Source: Ruminococcus sp.
GTDB lineage: Bacteria; Bacillota_A; Clostridia; Oscillospirales; Ruminococcaceae
Assembly (NCBI RefSeq): GCF_016283395.1
Contig: NZ_JAEEMU010000033.1
Coordinates: 186,001-250,000 of the forward strand
Length of the DNA stretch: 64,000 nt
Direction: 5' to 3'
Position 1 is the stretch's first letter. Each line of letters starts with the position of its first letter. Under the pieces are notes generated by a model, which did no database searches, had not been told where the DNA came from, and saw only the letters and a list, made by a program, of their open reading frames with translations. Below are positions 34,581-43,853 of this stretch, in pieces. Position numbers and translations under genes: made by a program.

Positions 34581-35420
34581 ATGTTTGAAATTCTTGAAAA
34601 AAGAACTCTCAATCCCACCGTTACTCTTATGAGAATCAACGCTCCAAAGGTAGCAAGAAAGGCTGAACCGGGTCAGTTCATCATTCTCAGAACTGATGCT
34701 GACGGAGAGCGTATACCGCTTACTATTGCGGATTTCGACCGTGAAAAGGGCTCTGTTACTATCATTTTCCAGATAGTAGGAGCTACAACAGAAAAACTCA
34801 ACCACATGAACGAGGGCGACTGCCTCCAGGACTTCGTTGGTCCTCTCGGCAGAGCTACAGAAACAGAGGGACTTAAAAAGGTAGCCGTTGTGGGCGGCGG
34901 CGTTGGCTGTGCTATCGCTTACCCTGTTGCCAAGAAGCTCCACGAGCTTGGCGTTGAGGTTCATTCTATAGTTGGTTTCAGAAATAAAGATCTCGTTATC
35001 CTTGAAGACGAATTCAAGGCTTCAAGCTCTAAGTTCGTACTTATGAGCGATGACGGCACAGCTGGCGAAAAGGGACTTGTTACAGATGCTCTCAAAAAGC
35101 TCATCGAAAGCGGTGAGAAGTATGACAGAGTTATCACTATCGGTCCTCTCATTATGATGAAGTTCGTCTGTCGTCTTACAAAAGAATACGAGATACCCAC
35201 TGTTGCTTCCATGAACCCTATTATGATAGACGGTACAGGTATGTGCGGCGGCTGTCGTCTTACTGTCGGCGGCGAGACAAAGTTTGCCTGCGTTGACGGT
35301 CCTGAGTTCGACGGTCATCTCATCGACTTCGATGAGGCTATGGCAAGAGGTGCTATGTACAAGCCTTTCGAGCGTCATGCCTACGAAGAAGCCTGCAATC
35401 TGTTCAAGGAGGTAAAGTAA
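34581..35420 (+). CDS. nfnA: NfnA: FAD/NAD-binding, 2Fe-2S subunit of ferredoxin:NADP transhydrogenase
   Basis: 279 residues. Ferredoxin reductase-like protein of the DHODB/sulfide dehydrogenase type: flavin-binding N-terminal barrel (RKAEPGQFIILR, ERIPLTIAD), NAD-binding VAVVGGGVGCAIAYPVAK, and C-terminal 2Fe-2S ligands in GTGMCGGCRLTVGGETKFAC. With NfnB it forms the electron-bifurcating NADH-dependent reduced ferredoxin:NADP oxidoreductase, which links NADH, NADPH and ferredoxin pools in anaerobes. The stop is one base before nfnB. Some annotations call this glutamate synthase-associated reductase. Confidence 0.88.
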   Translation: MFEILEKRTLNPTVTLMRINAPKVARKAEPGQFIILRTDADGERIPLTIADFDREKGSVTIIFQIVGATTEKLNHMNEGDCLQDFVGPLGRATETEGLKKVAVVGGGVGCAIAYPVAKKLHELGVEVHSIVGFRNKDLVILEDEFKASSSKFVLMSDDGTAGEKGLVTDALKKLIESGEKYDRVITIGPLIMMKFVCRLTKEYEIPTVASMNPIMIDGTGMCGGCRLTVGGETKFACVDGPEFDGHLIDFDEAMARGAMYKPFERHAYEEACNLFKEVK

Positions 35421-35421
35421 A

Positions 35422-36807
35422 ATGCCTAATATGTCACTTACAAGAAACGAGATGCCAGTACAGGCTCCCGATGTGAGAAATAAGAATTTCAGCGAGGTAG
35501 CTCTCGGCTATACCGAGGAACAGGCTATCGACGAGGCTAAGAGATGCCTCAACTGCAAGAACAAGCCATGTTCCACAGGATGTCCCGTACAGATAGATAT
35601 CCCTGCATTTATTGCTCAGGTAGCTGAGGGTAATTTCGCAGAGGCTTACAAGATAATCACAAAGTCAAGCTCACTCCCTGCTGTATGCGGCAGAGTATGT
35701 CCTCAGGAGACACAGTGCGAGAGCAAGTGCGTAAGAGGCGTAAAGGGCGAGCCTGTTGCTATCGGAAGATTAGAGCGTTTCGTTGCAGACTGGCACAATG
35801 CACAGCCTGAGACAGCTCCCGAGATACCTGCAAAGAACGGTCACAAGGCTGCTGTTATCGGTTCAGGTCCTTCAGGTCTTGCCTGTGCAGGCGACCTTGC
35901 AAAGAAGGGCTATGACGTTACTATATTTGAAGCTCTCCACGTTGCTGGCGGAGTTCTCTCCTACGGTATCCCTGAGTTCAGACTTCCAAAGTCTATCGTT
36001 CAGAAAGAAATCGGCGGTCTCAAGGCTCTCGGCGTAAAGGTAGAGACTAATACTGTAGTCGGCAAGACTATCTCAGTTGACGAGCTTATGAAGGAGGAAG
36101 GCTTCGAGAGCGTATTCATCGGCTCAGGTGCAGGTCTCCCAAGATTTATGAATATCCCCGGTGAGAACCTCAACGGCGTTTATTCCGCTAACGAGTTCCT
36201 CACACGTATCAACCTCATGAAAGCATACAAGGAGGGCAGTGCTACTCCTATCAAGGCAGGTACAAAAGCTGTAATCGTAGGCGGCGGCAACGTTGCTATG
36301 GACGCAGCACGCTGCGCTAAGAGACTTGGTGCTGAGGTATATATCGTATACAGACGTACAGAAGCAGAGCTTCCTGCAAGAGCTGAGGAAGTAGAGCACG
36401 CTAAGGAAGAGGGCATCATCTTCAAGTTCCTCACAAATCCTATTGAGATTCAGGCTACAGATGACGGCTGGGTAAAGAGCGTTCACTGTCAGCAGATGGA
36501 GCTCTCAGAGCCTGATGCTTCGGGCAGAGCTAAGCCTGTTCCGATAGAGGGTGCTTTCGTTGATATCGAGGCTGACTGCGTTATCATGTCTATCGGTACT
36601 TCACCAAATCCGCTCATCAAGTCTACTACAGCTGGTCTTGATACTCAGAAATGGGGCGGTATCATCGCAGATGACAACGGTCTCACATCTAAGGAAGGCG
36701 TTTACGCTGGCGGAGACGCTGTAACAGGTGCAGCAACTGTTATCCTTGCTATGGGTGCAGGCAAAAAGGCTGCTGCTGCTATGGACGAATATATGCAGAA
36801 CAAGTAA
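35422..36807 (+). CDS. nfnB: NfnB: NADP(H)-binding flavoprotein subunit (GltD-like)
   Basis: 461 residues. N-terminal 4Fe-4S cysteines CLNCKNKPCSTGCPV (near 42) and CGRVCPQETQCESKC. FAD site VIGSGPSGLACAGDLAKKGY, then NADPH site VIVGGGNVAMDAARCAKRLG. The C-terminal FAD motif is SKEGVYAGGDAVTGAATV. The same fold is annotated as glutamate synthase small chain, but the adjacent NfnA and the following rex gene favour the transhydrogenase. GGAGGTAAAGTAAA precedes the ATG. Confidence 0.88.
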   Translation: MPNMSLTRNEMPVQAPDVRNKNFSEVALGYTEEQAIDEAKRCLNCKNKPCSTGCPVQIDIPAFIAQVAEGNFAEAYKIITKSSSLPAVCGRVCPQETQCESKCVRGVKGEPVAIGRLERFVADWHNAQPETAPEIPAKNGHKAAVIGSGPSGLACAGDLAKKGYDVTIFEALHVAGGVLSYGIPEFRLPKSIVQKEIGGLKALGVKVETNTVVGKTISVDELMKEEGFESVFIGSGAGLPRFMNIPGENLNGVYSANEFLTRINLMKAYKEGSATPIKAGTKAVIVGGGNVAMDAARCAKRLGAEVYIVYRRTEAELPARAEEVEHAKEEGIIFKFLTNPIEIQATDDGWVKSVHCQQMELSEPDASGRAKPVPIEGAFVDIEADCVIMSIGTSPNPLIKSTTAGLDTQKWGGIIADDNGLTSKEGVYAGGDAVTGAATVILAMGAGKKAAAAMDEYMQNK

Positions 36808-36828
36808 GCCCTCTGACGGAGGTATACC

Positions 36829-37449
36829 ATGGAAAAAAACATTACCTCACAGACACTTTCAAGGCTTCCGATATACTTCAATTACCTTGTATCACTTCCG
36901 GAGGAGAGAAAAAAAGGAAACATATCAGCTACAGCTATTGCTGAGGCTCTCGGGCTCAACGATGTACAGGTGCGAAAAGACCTTGCTTCGGTCAGCAGCG
37001 GCGGTCGTCCCAAGGTGGGATATATGACCTCTGAGCTTATCGGCGATATCGGTAAATTCCTCGGCTTTGAGAACCACGACAAGGTGGTAGTGGCAGGTAT
37101 GGGAAACTTCGGAAGAGCTATGCTGGAATACAACGGCTTCGAGGCTTACGGGTTTGATATAATCTGCGGCTTCGACTGCAATAAGGAGCGCGTCGGTAAA
37201 AATGTTGGCGGAAAGCCTGTGCGTCATATCGACGAGCTTGAGGATTTCTGCCTGAAAAACGATATCCGTATCGGTATCATAACTGTGCCCGAAACAGCCG
37301 CACAGGAGGTCTGTGACCGTATGGCAGAGGCTGGGATAAAATTTATCCTTAACTTTGCAGCAGTACATATAAACGCTCCTAAGGGAGTTGCTGTGCATAA
37401 CGAAAATATTTCCCTCACTCTTGCAATGCTTGCAAGATGCGGTGCATAA
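36829..37449 (+). CDS. rex: Redox-sensing transcriptional repressor Rex
   Basis: 206 residues. N-terminal winged helix (LSRLPIYFNYLVSLP, SATAIAEALGLNDVQVRKDL) and Rossmann domain with VAGMGNFGRAML near residue 90. It senses the NADH/NAD ratio and leaves DNA when NADH is high. Placement after nfnAB makes sense: the enzyme adjusts the pools that Rex reads. GACGGAGGTATACC precedes the ATG. Confidence 0.95.
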   Translation: MEKNITSQTLSRLPIYFNYLVSLPEERKKGNISATAIAEALGLNDVQVRKDLASVSSGGRPKVGYMTSELIGDIGKFLGFENHDKVVVAGMGNFGRAMLEYNGFEAYGFDIICGFDCNKERVGKNVGGKPVRHIDELEDFCLKNDIRIGIITVPETAAQEVCDRMAEAGIKFILNFAAVHINAPKGVAVHNENISLTLAMLARCGA

Positions 37450-37452
37450 AAT

Positions 37453-37484
37453 AAACGGGGCTGTCAGACAGTCCCGTTTTTTAT
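37453..37484 (+). terminator. Terminator after rex
   Basis: AACGGGGCTGT CAG ACAGTCCCGTT (one G-U pair) followed by TTTTTATT. Confidence 0.93.
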
Positions 37485-37534
37485 TAGTTTGGCGCAAGTC
37501 ACAAAGAGCGTTCATTTTATTTATTTTATAAGGC

Positions 37535-37747
37535 TCGGACTGGTTTTATCAGAATTGGCGGATGACCAATGGTAGTCTCTACAAGCTAAACGACTAAGGG
37601 CTCGGAACGCCGAGGGCGGCGTTCCCTACACATTGATTTAGTTATACATAATGGTTACGTGGGTTACTCGGGCGAGCGGAACTCGCCCCTACAGACCTAA
37701 CGGCTAAAAGCTAAGGGCTAACGGCTAAGAGTGGGCTAAGGGCTAAA
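37535..37747. repeat. Dispersed repeat cluster, large
   Basis: No gene between rex and the lipoprotein. In order: GGCGGATGACCAATGGTAGTC with CTACA tail; AAGCTAAACGACTAAGGGCTC; GAACGCCGAGGGCGGCGTTC with CCTACA tail; GGGCGAGCGGAACTCGCCC with CTACA tail; then CTAACGGCTAAAAGCTAAGG heptads, seven copies or more. Each hairpin type also occurs elsewhere in the window. Confidence 0.82.
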
Positions 37748-37749
37748 AA

Positions 37750-37779
37750 AAAAGACGGCATAAAGCCGGCCTTTTTTTA
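37750..37779 (-). terminator. Terminator of the lipoprotein gene
   Basis: Minus strand AAAGGCCGGC TTTAT GCCGTCTTTTTTTTT, one mismatch in the stem, strong T run. Confidence 0.85.
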
Positions 37780-38418
37780 TTATTCTTTTTCCTCAGCAGC
37801 TGATGTTGCTGTTGCAGCTTCTTCTAAACCAAAGTCTGCTTCTGCCTCTGTTTCAAGGTCTATCTTCATTTCCATATCTTCGGGGATCTCCTTGAATTCG
37901 TCTACGTTTTCAAGAACTGCCTCGTTCTGCATGGTATCGCCCTCTTCTGAAAGATTAAGGATCATCTTACCGTTTTCATATACGAGGTATACCTCATCTT
38001 CGTCAAATACTTCCTTGCTGATGAGCTGGATCTTTCCGTCCTTGTTCTCCCACTCGATATCCTCAGGCTTGTTCTCTTCATTGAAAAGGAAAGAATAGAA
38101 TGTGCCCTTGTTATCGTCTGTAAGCTCAATCTGGAAAAGTGCATATGCATCTACACCATAAAGGCTGTCCATTTCCTGACCGTCAAGAATAAGCTTGCTG
38201 CACTGCCATTTACCTATAGCATCTTTGCTGTCAATGCTTTCAGTTTTTCCTGCTTCTGTTGTTGTCTCAGCTTCTTCTGTTGTTGCCTCAGTAGCTTCTG
38301 TTGTTTCTGCAACAGTTGTAGTCTCTTCCTTTGCGTCTTTTTCCTTAGTATCGCCGCAGCCTACCATAGATGATAAGATACAAACGAGTGCGAGAGATGA
38401 ACAAATAAGTTTTTTCAT
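37780..38418 (-). CDS. Lipoprotein, paralogue pair member A
   Basis: 212 residues. A lipoprotein signal ends at VGC (Cys about 21). A Thr/Glu linker (TTTVAETTEATEATTEEAET) is followed by a domain of about 110 residues: IGKWQCSKLILDGQEMDSLY, GVDAYALFQIELTDDNKGT, IQLISKEVFDEDEVYLVYEN. It ends in an acidic/Ala tail. Close paralogue of the next lipoprotein. The GKW...-to-MIL layout suggests a small beta-barrel of the lipocalin-like kind; this is inference. Confidence 0.77.
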   Translation of the reverse strand: MKKLICSSLALVCILSSMVGCGDTKEKDAKEETTTVAETTEATEATTEEAETTTEAGKTESIDSKDAIGKWQCSKLILDGQEMDSLYGVDAYALFQIELTDDNKGTFYSFLFNEENKPEDIEWENKDGKIQLISKEVFDEDEVYLVYENGKMILNLSEEGDTMQNEAVLENVDEFKEIPEDMEMKIDLETEAEADFGLEEAATATSAAEEKE

Positions 38419-38692
38419 AGTTTTTATCCTCCATAAAATAAGCCTTAGTCAGTTTAATATCCCATTTTTACCTGACTTTTTTGACCTCGTGAATTATATC
38501 ACCCTTTTTTTCATCTGTCAAGTTTTTCAAAAATGTCCGTACAGCCGTTTTCGGGCTGTTTCGCACTGTTTTCAGCCGATTTATCAGCAATTAGCAACAA
38601 AAATAACATTTCGTTCTTGATATATTTCGCTATTAGATAGAATTTTTAAACTATTATTTCAAAGCTGCCCGATAAAGTCGCTTAAAACGCGA

Positions 38693-38717
38693 AAAACGGC
38701 GGAATGACCGCCGTTTT
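38693..38717 (-). terminator. Terminator of lipoprotein pair member B
   Basis: Minus strand AAAACGGCGG TCATT CCGCCGTTTT with flanking T/A. Confidence 0.85.
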
Positions 38718-38722
38718 CGTTA

Positions 38723-39256
38723 TTATTCTTCGTCGTCAGTTTCTACAGCATCATCTTCGTCAGCGTCATCATCGTCGCTGCCAAGATCACCAAATGGATT
38801 TTCAGGCATTTCCTTGAAGGAGTCTACCTTTACAAAATACATCTTCACCTCTTCGCCCTTGCCGTCTTCCGACGATTCGTCTTCATCAGCAACGCTCATT
38901 ATCATTTTGCTGCCGCTCTTTTCGAGAATAGCCTCTTCACCGTCAAATGCTTCATCGTTGACAAGCTTGATCTTTCCGTCATCCTGCTTCTCCCATGTGA
39001 GATCAACAGGCTTTCCTTCAGTGCTGAAAGCTGAATCTACTGTACCCTTGTTGCCCTCTTTAAGCTCGATCTGATATATAGCATAAGCGTCTACGCCAAA
39101 GAAATTATCCATTTCTTCGCCGCCCATAACGATCTTTTCGCACTCCCACTTGCCGAGGAAGTCGTCCTTCTTTTCCTTCTTGGAACCGCAGCTTGCAAAT
39201 GATGTTGCAACACAAATTACAGCGAGTGATGAGCAAAATAATCTTTTCATAGTCAT
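38723..39256 (-). CDS. Lipoprotein, paralogue pair member B
   Basis: 177 residues from the ATG at 39256, which has GGAGG 8 bases upstream; the longer frame upstream has no site and would bury the signal peptide. Lipobox FASC. Domain shared with member A: LGKWECEKIVMGGEEMDNFF, GVDAYAIYQIELKEGNKGT, IKLVNDEAFDGEEAIL, VDSFKEMPENP. It lacks the Thr-rich linker and ends in a strongly acidic tail (DDDDADEDDAVETDDEE). Tandem duplication with its own terminator, so separately transcribed. Confidence 0.77.
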   Translation of the reverse strand: MTMKRLFCSSLAVICVATSFASCGSKKEKKDDFLGKWECEKIVMGGEEMDNFFGVDAYAIYQIELKEGNKGTVDSAFSTEGKPVDLTWEKQDDGKIKLVNDEAFDGEEAILEKSGSKMIMSVADEDESSEDGKGEEVKMYFVKVDSFKEMPENPFGDLGSDDDDADEDDAVETDDEE

Positions 39257-39492
39257 AATAAATTCCTCCATAAATCTATGTATGTTTAGTTCGGGTTCAG
39301 AGTAACTTTGAATAAGTTCATCCGAACCTTTCGACATTATGAATTATATCACACTTTTTTCAGTTTGTCAAGTTTTTGCCCCAAAATCTTTATTCGCTGT
39401 TTTTGCCTGTTCTGCGACAAATCCGAATTATTTGTTAGTATATGATAACGAATAAAGTCTTTTACGGAGCATTTTCAGGAATAGGCTCTGCG

Positions 39493-39521
39493 TTGACACA
39501 TATCGCCTTTAATGATATAAT
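39493..39521 (+). promoter_or_regulatory. Consensus promoter of the MutS-type ATPase gene
   Basis: TTGACA (39493-39498), 17-base spacer, TATAAT (39516-39521). Confidence 0.92.
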
Positions 39522-39606
39522 TAAAGCGTACCAAATAACCGTCTGACGGCGATCATTGCCCCGATCGCGGTTCGGTAAACGCTTCATTTCACAGAAGGGA
39601 AAAACT

Positions 39607-41262
39607 ATGCAGGATAAAAGTACCAACGATATACGCGAATTCAGTCTCCTTGCTCCGGACAGTTCTGACAGATACTTCAACCTTAGCGGCAATACCGCAA
39701 ACGATCTCTCGGTAGACTTCATCGCACAAAGCATTACAAGCAATTCTACAGAAAAAAACATCATTAGCAGGATATTGCTTGATATGCCCACTGACGAAAG
39801 AATAATAAACTACCGCAGAGCAGTCTATACGGAACTCAGCAGCTCCCCCGAGCTTTGCGAAGAGCTGTTTGAAATATTTGACGCTATGCGCTTCTATGTC
39901 AGCGATTCATTCAACCGTATCGAAAAAGGCTCTACTATATGGGAGCTTCTCACGCGGCTCAAATCCCTTGAACATTATTCAAGCTCAATAATCAGGCTGA
40001 ATGATACTATAAAAGGTCACGATTTCAAATCAGAGGGCATGAAAAAGTTCGCTGATTATATCTCTGATATATATGATAACAGCGGCTTTGATGAGCTTAC
40101 AAAGGACATCGCAGGCATAAGCGACGAAATTGCCAATATCCACAGCCTTACTATCGGCGTTAATCTGAATGAGAACTTCTATCCCGAGGAAACGGGTATT
40201 ATCTCACTGAATACTTACTGGTTCGGCGAACAGAGCGTTCTTGGACGCTTTATGAAGTATCACCGTCAGGATCAGATAAACGATAAGGACCTCATGCCGT
40301 TCACAATGGAGATGCATAATGACGGTCTTGACAGGATATCAAAGAAATTCGGCAGAGACAGTGCCATGAACCGTCCCACAGACAGTCCCCTCATGAACAA
40401 TCTCAACAAGATAATAGAGCGTATGCTCCCGAGCATGACAGCCAAACTGAAAAAAGTGCTCAATAAATATGTTGATACCAGTGGAAAAGCTCTCAGCGAG
40501 CTTGCTGACGAGTTCCTGTTCTATCTCAGATTTATCGAGCTTGAAAAAAAGCTCCGCAAACTCGGGCTTCCCTGCTGTTTCGGCGAATACTCCGCAGACG
40601 ACTCTCATATCAGGGACTTTTACAACGTCAAGCTTGCCATATGCAAGCTGCAAAACAAGATAGATGAAGATATAGTATGCAACGATGTTGAATTTTCTGA
40701 TGCTAAAACTGTTCAGATACTGACAGGTCCTAACCGCGGCGGAAAAACCATACTCACTCAGGGTATCGGTCTTACATTCCTATTTTTCCAGAGCGGAGTC
40801 TTTGTTCCTGCAGCTTCTGCGGAAATACGCCCCTGTGACGGTATCTACACTCACTTCCCCGTAGAGGAGGAGCGCACAGTATCTCTCGGCAGGCTCGGTG
40901 AAGAGGCTGAAAGATTTAATTCTATCTGCAAAACCGCAGACCACGACAGCCTGCTGCTGTTCAATGAGTCCTTTGCTACCACGAGCCATACCGAGTCACT
41001 TTACATAGCGGAAGATGTACTGAAATACCTCTGCTTCATCGGTGCGCGTACCTGCTTCAACACTCATATGCATGAGCTTGGCGAAAACGCAGATAAGCTC
41101 AGCGGTTCAGCCTACAAAGCTGTCAGCGTAGTCATGGAAAACGAAAACGGCAAACGCTCTTACAAAATAAGCTACAAAAAGCCAGACGGTAAGAGCTACG
41201 CACACGAAATAGCCCTTAAATACGGCATAACCTTTGAACAGCTGTGCGATAACAAAAAATAA
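39607..41262 (+). CDS. MutS-family ATPase-domain protein, non-canonical
   Basis: 551 residues from the ATG at 39607 (AGAAGGGA upstream). C-terminal MutS domain V: Walker A TGPNRGGKT near 372, VPAASAEIRPCDGIYTHFP, signature SLGRLGEEAERF, Walker B LLLFNESFATTSHTES near 448 and THMHELGENADKL. The Walker B has Asn-Glu-Ser where classical MutS has Asp-Glu. The N-terminal 350 residues are helical, with no mismatch-recognition domain or Smr nuclease domain. So it is neither MutS1 nor MutS2; role unknown. A second unusual MutS-type ATPase is at 48944-50587. Confidence 0.82.
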   Translation: MQDKSTNDIREFSLLAPDSSDRYFNLSGNTANDLSVDFIAQSITSNSTEKNIISRILLDMPTDERIINYRRAVYTELSSSPELCEELFEIFDAMRFYVSDSFNRIEKGSTIWELLTRLKSLEHYSSSIIRLNDTIKGHDFKSEGMKKFADYISDIYDNSGFDELTKDIAGISDEIANIHSLTIGVNLNENFYPEETGIISLNTYWFGEQSVLGRFMKYHRQDQINDKDLMPFTMEMHNDGLDRISKKFGRDSAMNRPTDSPLMNNLNKIIERMLPSMTAKLKKVLNKYVDTSGKALSELADEFLFYLRFIELEKKLRKLGLPCCFGEYSADDSHIRDFYNVKLAICKLQNKIDEDIVCNDVEFSDAKTVQILTGPNRGGKTILTQGIGLTFLFFQSGVFVPAASAEIRPCDGIYTHFPVEEERTVSLGRLGEEAERFNSICKTADHDSLLLFNESFATTSHTESLYIAEDVLKYLCFIGARTCFNTHMHELGENADKLSGSAYKAVSVVMENENGKRSYKISYKKPDGKSYAHEIALKYGITFEQLCDNKK

Positions 41263-41290
41263 AAAGCCTCCGCCTTACGCGGAGGTTTTC
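41262..41290. terminator. Bidirectional terminator between MutS-like gene and mscL
   Basis: CCTCCGC CTTAC GCGGAGG (41267-41285) with A run on the left and TTTTCT on the right. Confidence 0.88.
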
Positions 41291-41304
41291 TATGTAATAA
41301 AAAC

Positions 41305-41730
41305 TTATTTCTTTTCGTTCTGTGCCTTGAGAAGATCTCTGATCTCTGTAAGAAGAACTTCTTCCTTTGGTGGTTCAGCAGGCTTTTTCTCTTCTTCCTT
41401 CTTCTTGCCTACTGTCATTGCCTTGTTAACTGCTTTGATGATGCAGAAGAGAATGATAGCGATAATAAGGAAATTAAGAACTGCGGAAATAAATGCACCG
41501 TAGTTGAAGTCAACGCCTGCAACTGTAAACTTTCCGCCTACAAGCTGCATAACACCGTTTTCGTCCTTCTCTGCGCCGCCAGTAATAACAGCGATAAGTG
41601 GATTGATGAAGTTATCAGTAAGAGAACTTACGATGCTTCCGAAAGCTGCACCGATGATAACACCGATAGCCATATCCATTACGTTGCCTTTGAGTGCGAA
41701 TTCTTTGAATTCCTGTAAAAACTTCTTCAT
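41305..41730 (-). CDS. mscL: Large-conductance mechanosensitive channel MscL
   Basis: 141 residues, normal. Start KKFLQEFKEFALKGNVMDMA, pore helix AIGVIIGAAFGSIVSSLTDN with the GxGxA-type small residues, second membrane helix FISAVLNFLIIAIILFCIIK, then a charged bundle (KKKEEEKKPAEPP). It releases solutes on osmotic downshock. AAGGAGATGTTG precedes the ATG. Confidence 0.96.
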   Translation of the reverse strand: MKKFLQEFKEFALKGNVMDMAIGVIIGAAFGSIVSSLTDNFINPLIAVITGGAEKDENGVMQLVGGKFTVAGVDFNYGAFISAVLNFLIIAIILFCIIKAVNKAMTVGKKKEEEKKPAEPPKEEVLLTEIRDLLKAQNEKK

Positions 41731-41770
41731 TTTTTACAACATCTCCTTAAAAGTGTTAGAATATAGTTTA

Positions 41771-43354
41771 TTAAAATTCCGGCAAGCCGGGAATTTCCGT
41801 TTTATTGGTCTTTTTCGCTTTCATCTCTTCAGGAAGCTCTATCGCATCTATCTCATCGTTATAGGTCTTTGCTTTTTTGGGCATTGCCTGAACAGCGCGA
41901 TCCGCCTGAGCCATCATCGAACCTGTACGCTGTTTTGGAGTATTTGCCTGCAATTCGCTGGGATCAGCCATACCTGCCGACGACATTACATTCCATGACT
42001 TGCGCTCTTCCTTTGCGCGGAGCTCTGATGCGTCAACAGTTTTTGTTGAACCCATATAATCAAAGCGTCGCTGTTCCTTTTTGGCTTCGAGAGCACCTGG
42101 ATCGGCAACTTCTGCCGAACGCATGAACATCTTGTTGTATTTTGACTCCTCATTTTTCTTGAGCTTGCTTGCATCAACAAGAGGAGTATCGTTCATATAG
42201 GATACTTTCTTCTTCTCGGGACGCTTTAAGCTGCCGAGATCCTCATTGCGCTTACCGAAAAAGTCATCGGTAGGATCTGTCTCGGCGTGTTCCGTAGCCT
42301 TGCCGCCGTCAAAGAATTCCCAGAAATCATCAGGTACTTCGACCTTGTTCTTGTCCTCTACAGGAGGAGGAACAGGCTGGTTCATCTGCATATTTCCGCC
42401 CATTGGGGGAACAACAGGTATACCACCCATAGCAGGCACAACGGGTATATCAGCCAGCTCGCCTGCCTGCGCAGGATTTATGACTACGGGCTGTCCGTAG
42501 ACGGGCATACCGTTCTGGTCGTAGCCGATTATCTGCGGCTGAGCATACATTACAGGCTGACCGTATACAGGCATACCGTTCTGGTCATAGCCTATCAGCT
42601 GAGGCTGATTATACATCACAGGCTGACCGTACAGAGGCATACCGTTCTGGTCATAACCGATTATCTGCGGCTGACCGTACATTACGGGCTGACCGTAAAC
42701 AGGCATACCGTTTGCCTGTGCGCCGCCGTTCTGAGCAGAAACTCCCTGCATCGCAGCAGGCTGTGGTATTCCCTGCATACCATTAGGCGCAGAGATACCT
42801 TGCATACCGCCCTGTGGCGGGATACCCTGCATACCACTTGGCGCAGGAATTCCCTGCATACCGCCCTGTGGTGCTATACTCTGCATACCGCTTGGTACAG
42901 GGATACCCTGCATCGCAGCAGGCTGCGGTATTCCCGGCATACCGTTAGGCGCAGGAATTCCCTGCATAGCACTTTGCTGGCGCATTTGATTTACATTATT
43001 CATCTGAGCCTGACGGACTGCTCTTGTCTGTTCAGGCAGAGTAACTCGTCCTGTGTCGAGCTTTGGTATAAAAGGCTCATCTTCAAAGCCGCTGAAATCA
43101 AACTCTTCGTCTGTATCATTAAGTTCAGCAGCAGTATAAAGATCTGAAGAAGAATCGTTAGAAGGGGTATCGCTTATAGTAAAAGTGCCGCTTCCGAAGG
43201 TAAAACCGCCCGAGGCAGAGTCTTCTTCGGAGTAATAGCCGCCCATATCCAGCTGTTCAATGTTAATATCCTGCGGATCTTCGAGGTTAACGCCGCATTT
43301 AACGCAGAACCTGAAACCCGCTTCGTTGTCTGTTCCGCACCGTGGACATTTCAT
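41771..43354 (-). CDS. Zinc-ribbon protein with long Met/Gly/Gln-Pro repeats
   Basis: 527 residues from the ATG at 43354 (AAAGGAAGTG upstream). N-terminal zinc ribbon CPRCGTDNEAGFRFCVKC. About 100 acidic residues follow, then an array of GMQGIPAPS / GMQGIPPQG 9- to 10-residue units. Four units of about 20 residues built on QNGMPVYGQPVMY and QPQIIGYD come next. The C-terminal part holds three to four units of 26-27 residues (TPLVDASKLKK, AEVADPGALEAKK, TKTVDASELRAKE, AGMADPSELQ). No membrane segment or enzyme domain. Probably a disordered cytoplasmic scaffold or client protein; function unknown. Confidence 0.8.
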   Translation of the reverse strand: MKCPRCGTDNEAGFRFCVKCGVNLEDPQDINIEQLDMGGYYSEEDSASGGFTFGSGTFTISDTPSNDSSSDLYTAAELNDTDEEFDFSGFEDEPFIPKLDTGRVTLPEQTRAVRQAQMNNVNQMRQQSAMQGIPAPNGMPGIPQPAAMQGIPVPSGMQSIAPQGGMQGIPAPSGMQGIPPQGGMQGISAPNGMQGIPQPAAMQGVSAQNGGAQANGMPVYGQPVMYGQPQIIGYDQNGMPLYGQPVMYNQPQLIGYDQNGMPVYGQPVMYAQPQIIGYDQNGMPVYGQPVVINPAQAGELADIPVVPAMGGIPVVPPMGGNMQMNQPVPPPVEDKNKVEVPDDFWEFFDGGKATEHAETDPTDDFFGKRNEDLGSLKRPEKKKVSYMNDTPLVDASKLKKNEESKYNKMFMRSAEVADPGALEAKKEQRRFDYMGSTKTVDASELRAKEERKSWNVMSSAGMADPSELQANTPKQRTGSMMAQADRAVQAMPKKAKTYNDEIDAIELPEEMKAKKTNKTEIPGLPEF

Positions 43355-43727
43355 AGAATCACTTCCTTTAACGCGAAGATGAAATAAAGACCGCAGATCA
43401 ATATCCCCAACGGAGCGGTCTTTAACAAATCGCTTAATTAAAGAATTTGCCCATACTTCCACTATACATTATAACATTTTTTTAAAGCATTTTCAAGTGA
43501 TTAAAAAAAGATTGTGCAATACTGTCTTAATTGCCATACCCTTTTTGTGAAGATTAACATTATATTACGCACTTATAAGCCTTTAGCTATTTTATATATC
43601 AGCTTGCAGGGCATCTCAAGCGGCGAAAAAATTGTCGAAAGCTCACAATTTATAGATTTTATCGACATATCCAATACAGCACCTTTACAAAGATGTATCG
43701 CTAACACTATATTTTTAGCGCGAACTA

Positions 43728-43736
43728 TGGTATAAT
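43728..43736 (+). promoter_or_regulatory. Extended -10 promoter of the vanY-like gene
   Basis: TGGTATAAT at 43728-43736; no good -35 is seen. The 110-base leader to the start codon contains two hairpins: GGAAC / GTTCC (43795-43810) and GGCTGCT / AGCAGC (43821-43838). No riboswitch class was recognised. Confidence 0.6.
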
Positions 43737-43853
43737 AAGCTTATACGTCCATTTATACGGAATTTATAGAGATAAAAAGAACAAAAGTAAAGCGGAACCA
43801 GTGAGTTCCCCAATGATGCGGCTGCTTATGGAGCAGCGGAATGGAGCAGACAT

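Noticed and set aside
35022..36486. Antisense open frames opposite nfnA and nfnB
   Set aside because: Shadows of strongly conserved flavoprotein genes.
42287..43147. Plus-strand open frame of 286 codons opposite the zinc-ribbon repeat protein
   Set aside because: It is the shadow of the repeat array (RHTV, RLTV, RDTLH repeats) and has no start signal; the minus-strand frame has a zinc ribbon, a ribosome site and sensible composition.
43740..43853. Riboswitch in the leader of the vanY-like gene
   Set aside because: Two hairpins are present, but no conserved core of a known class could be matched.
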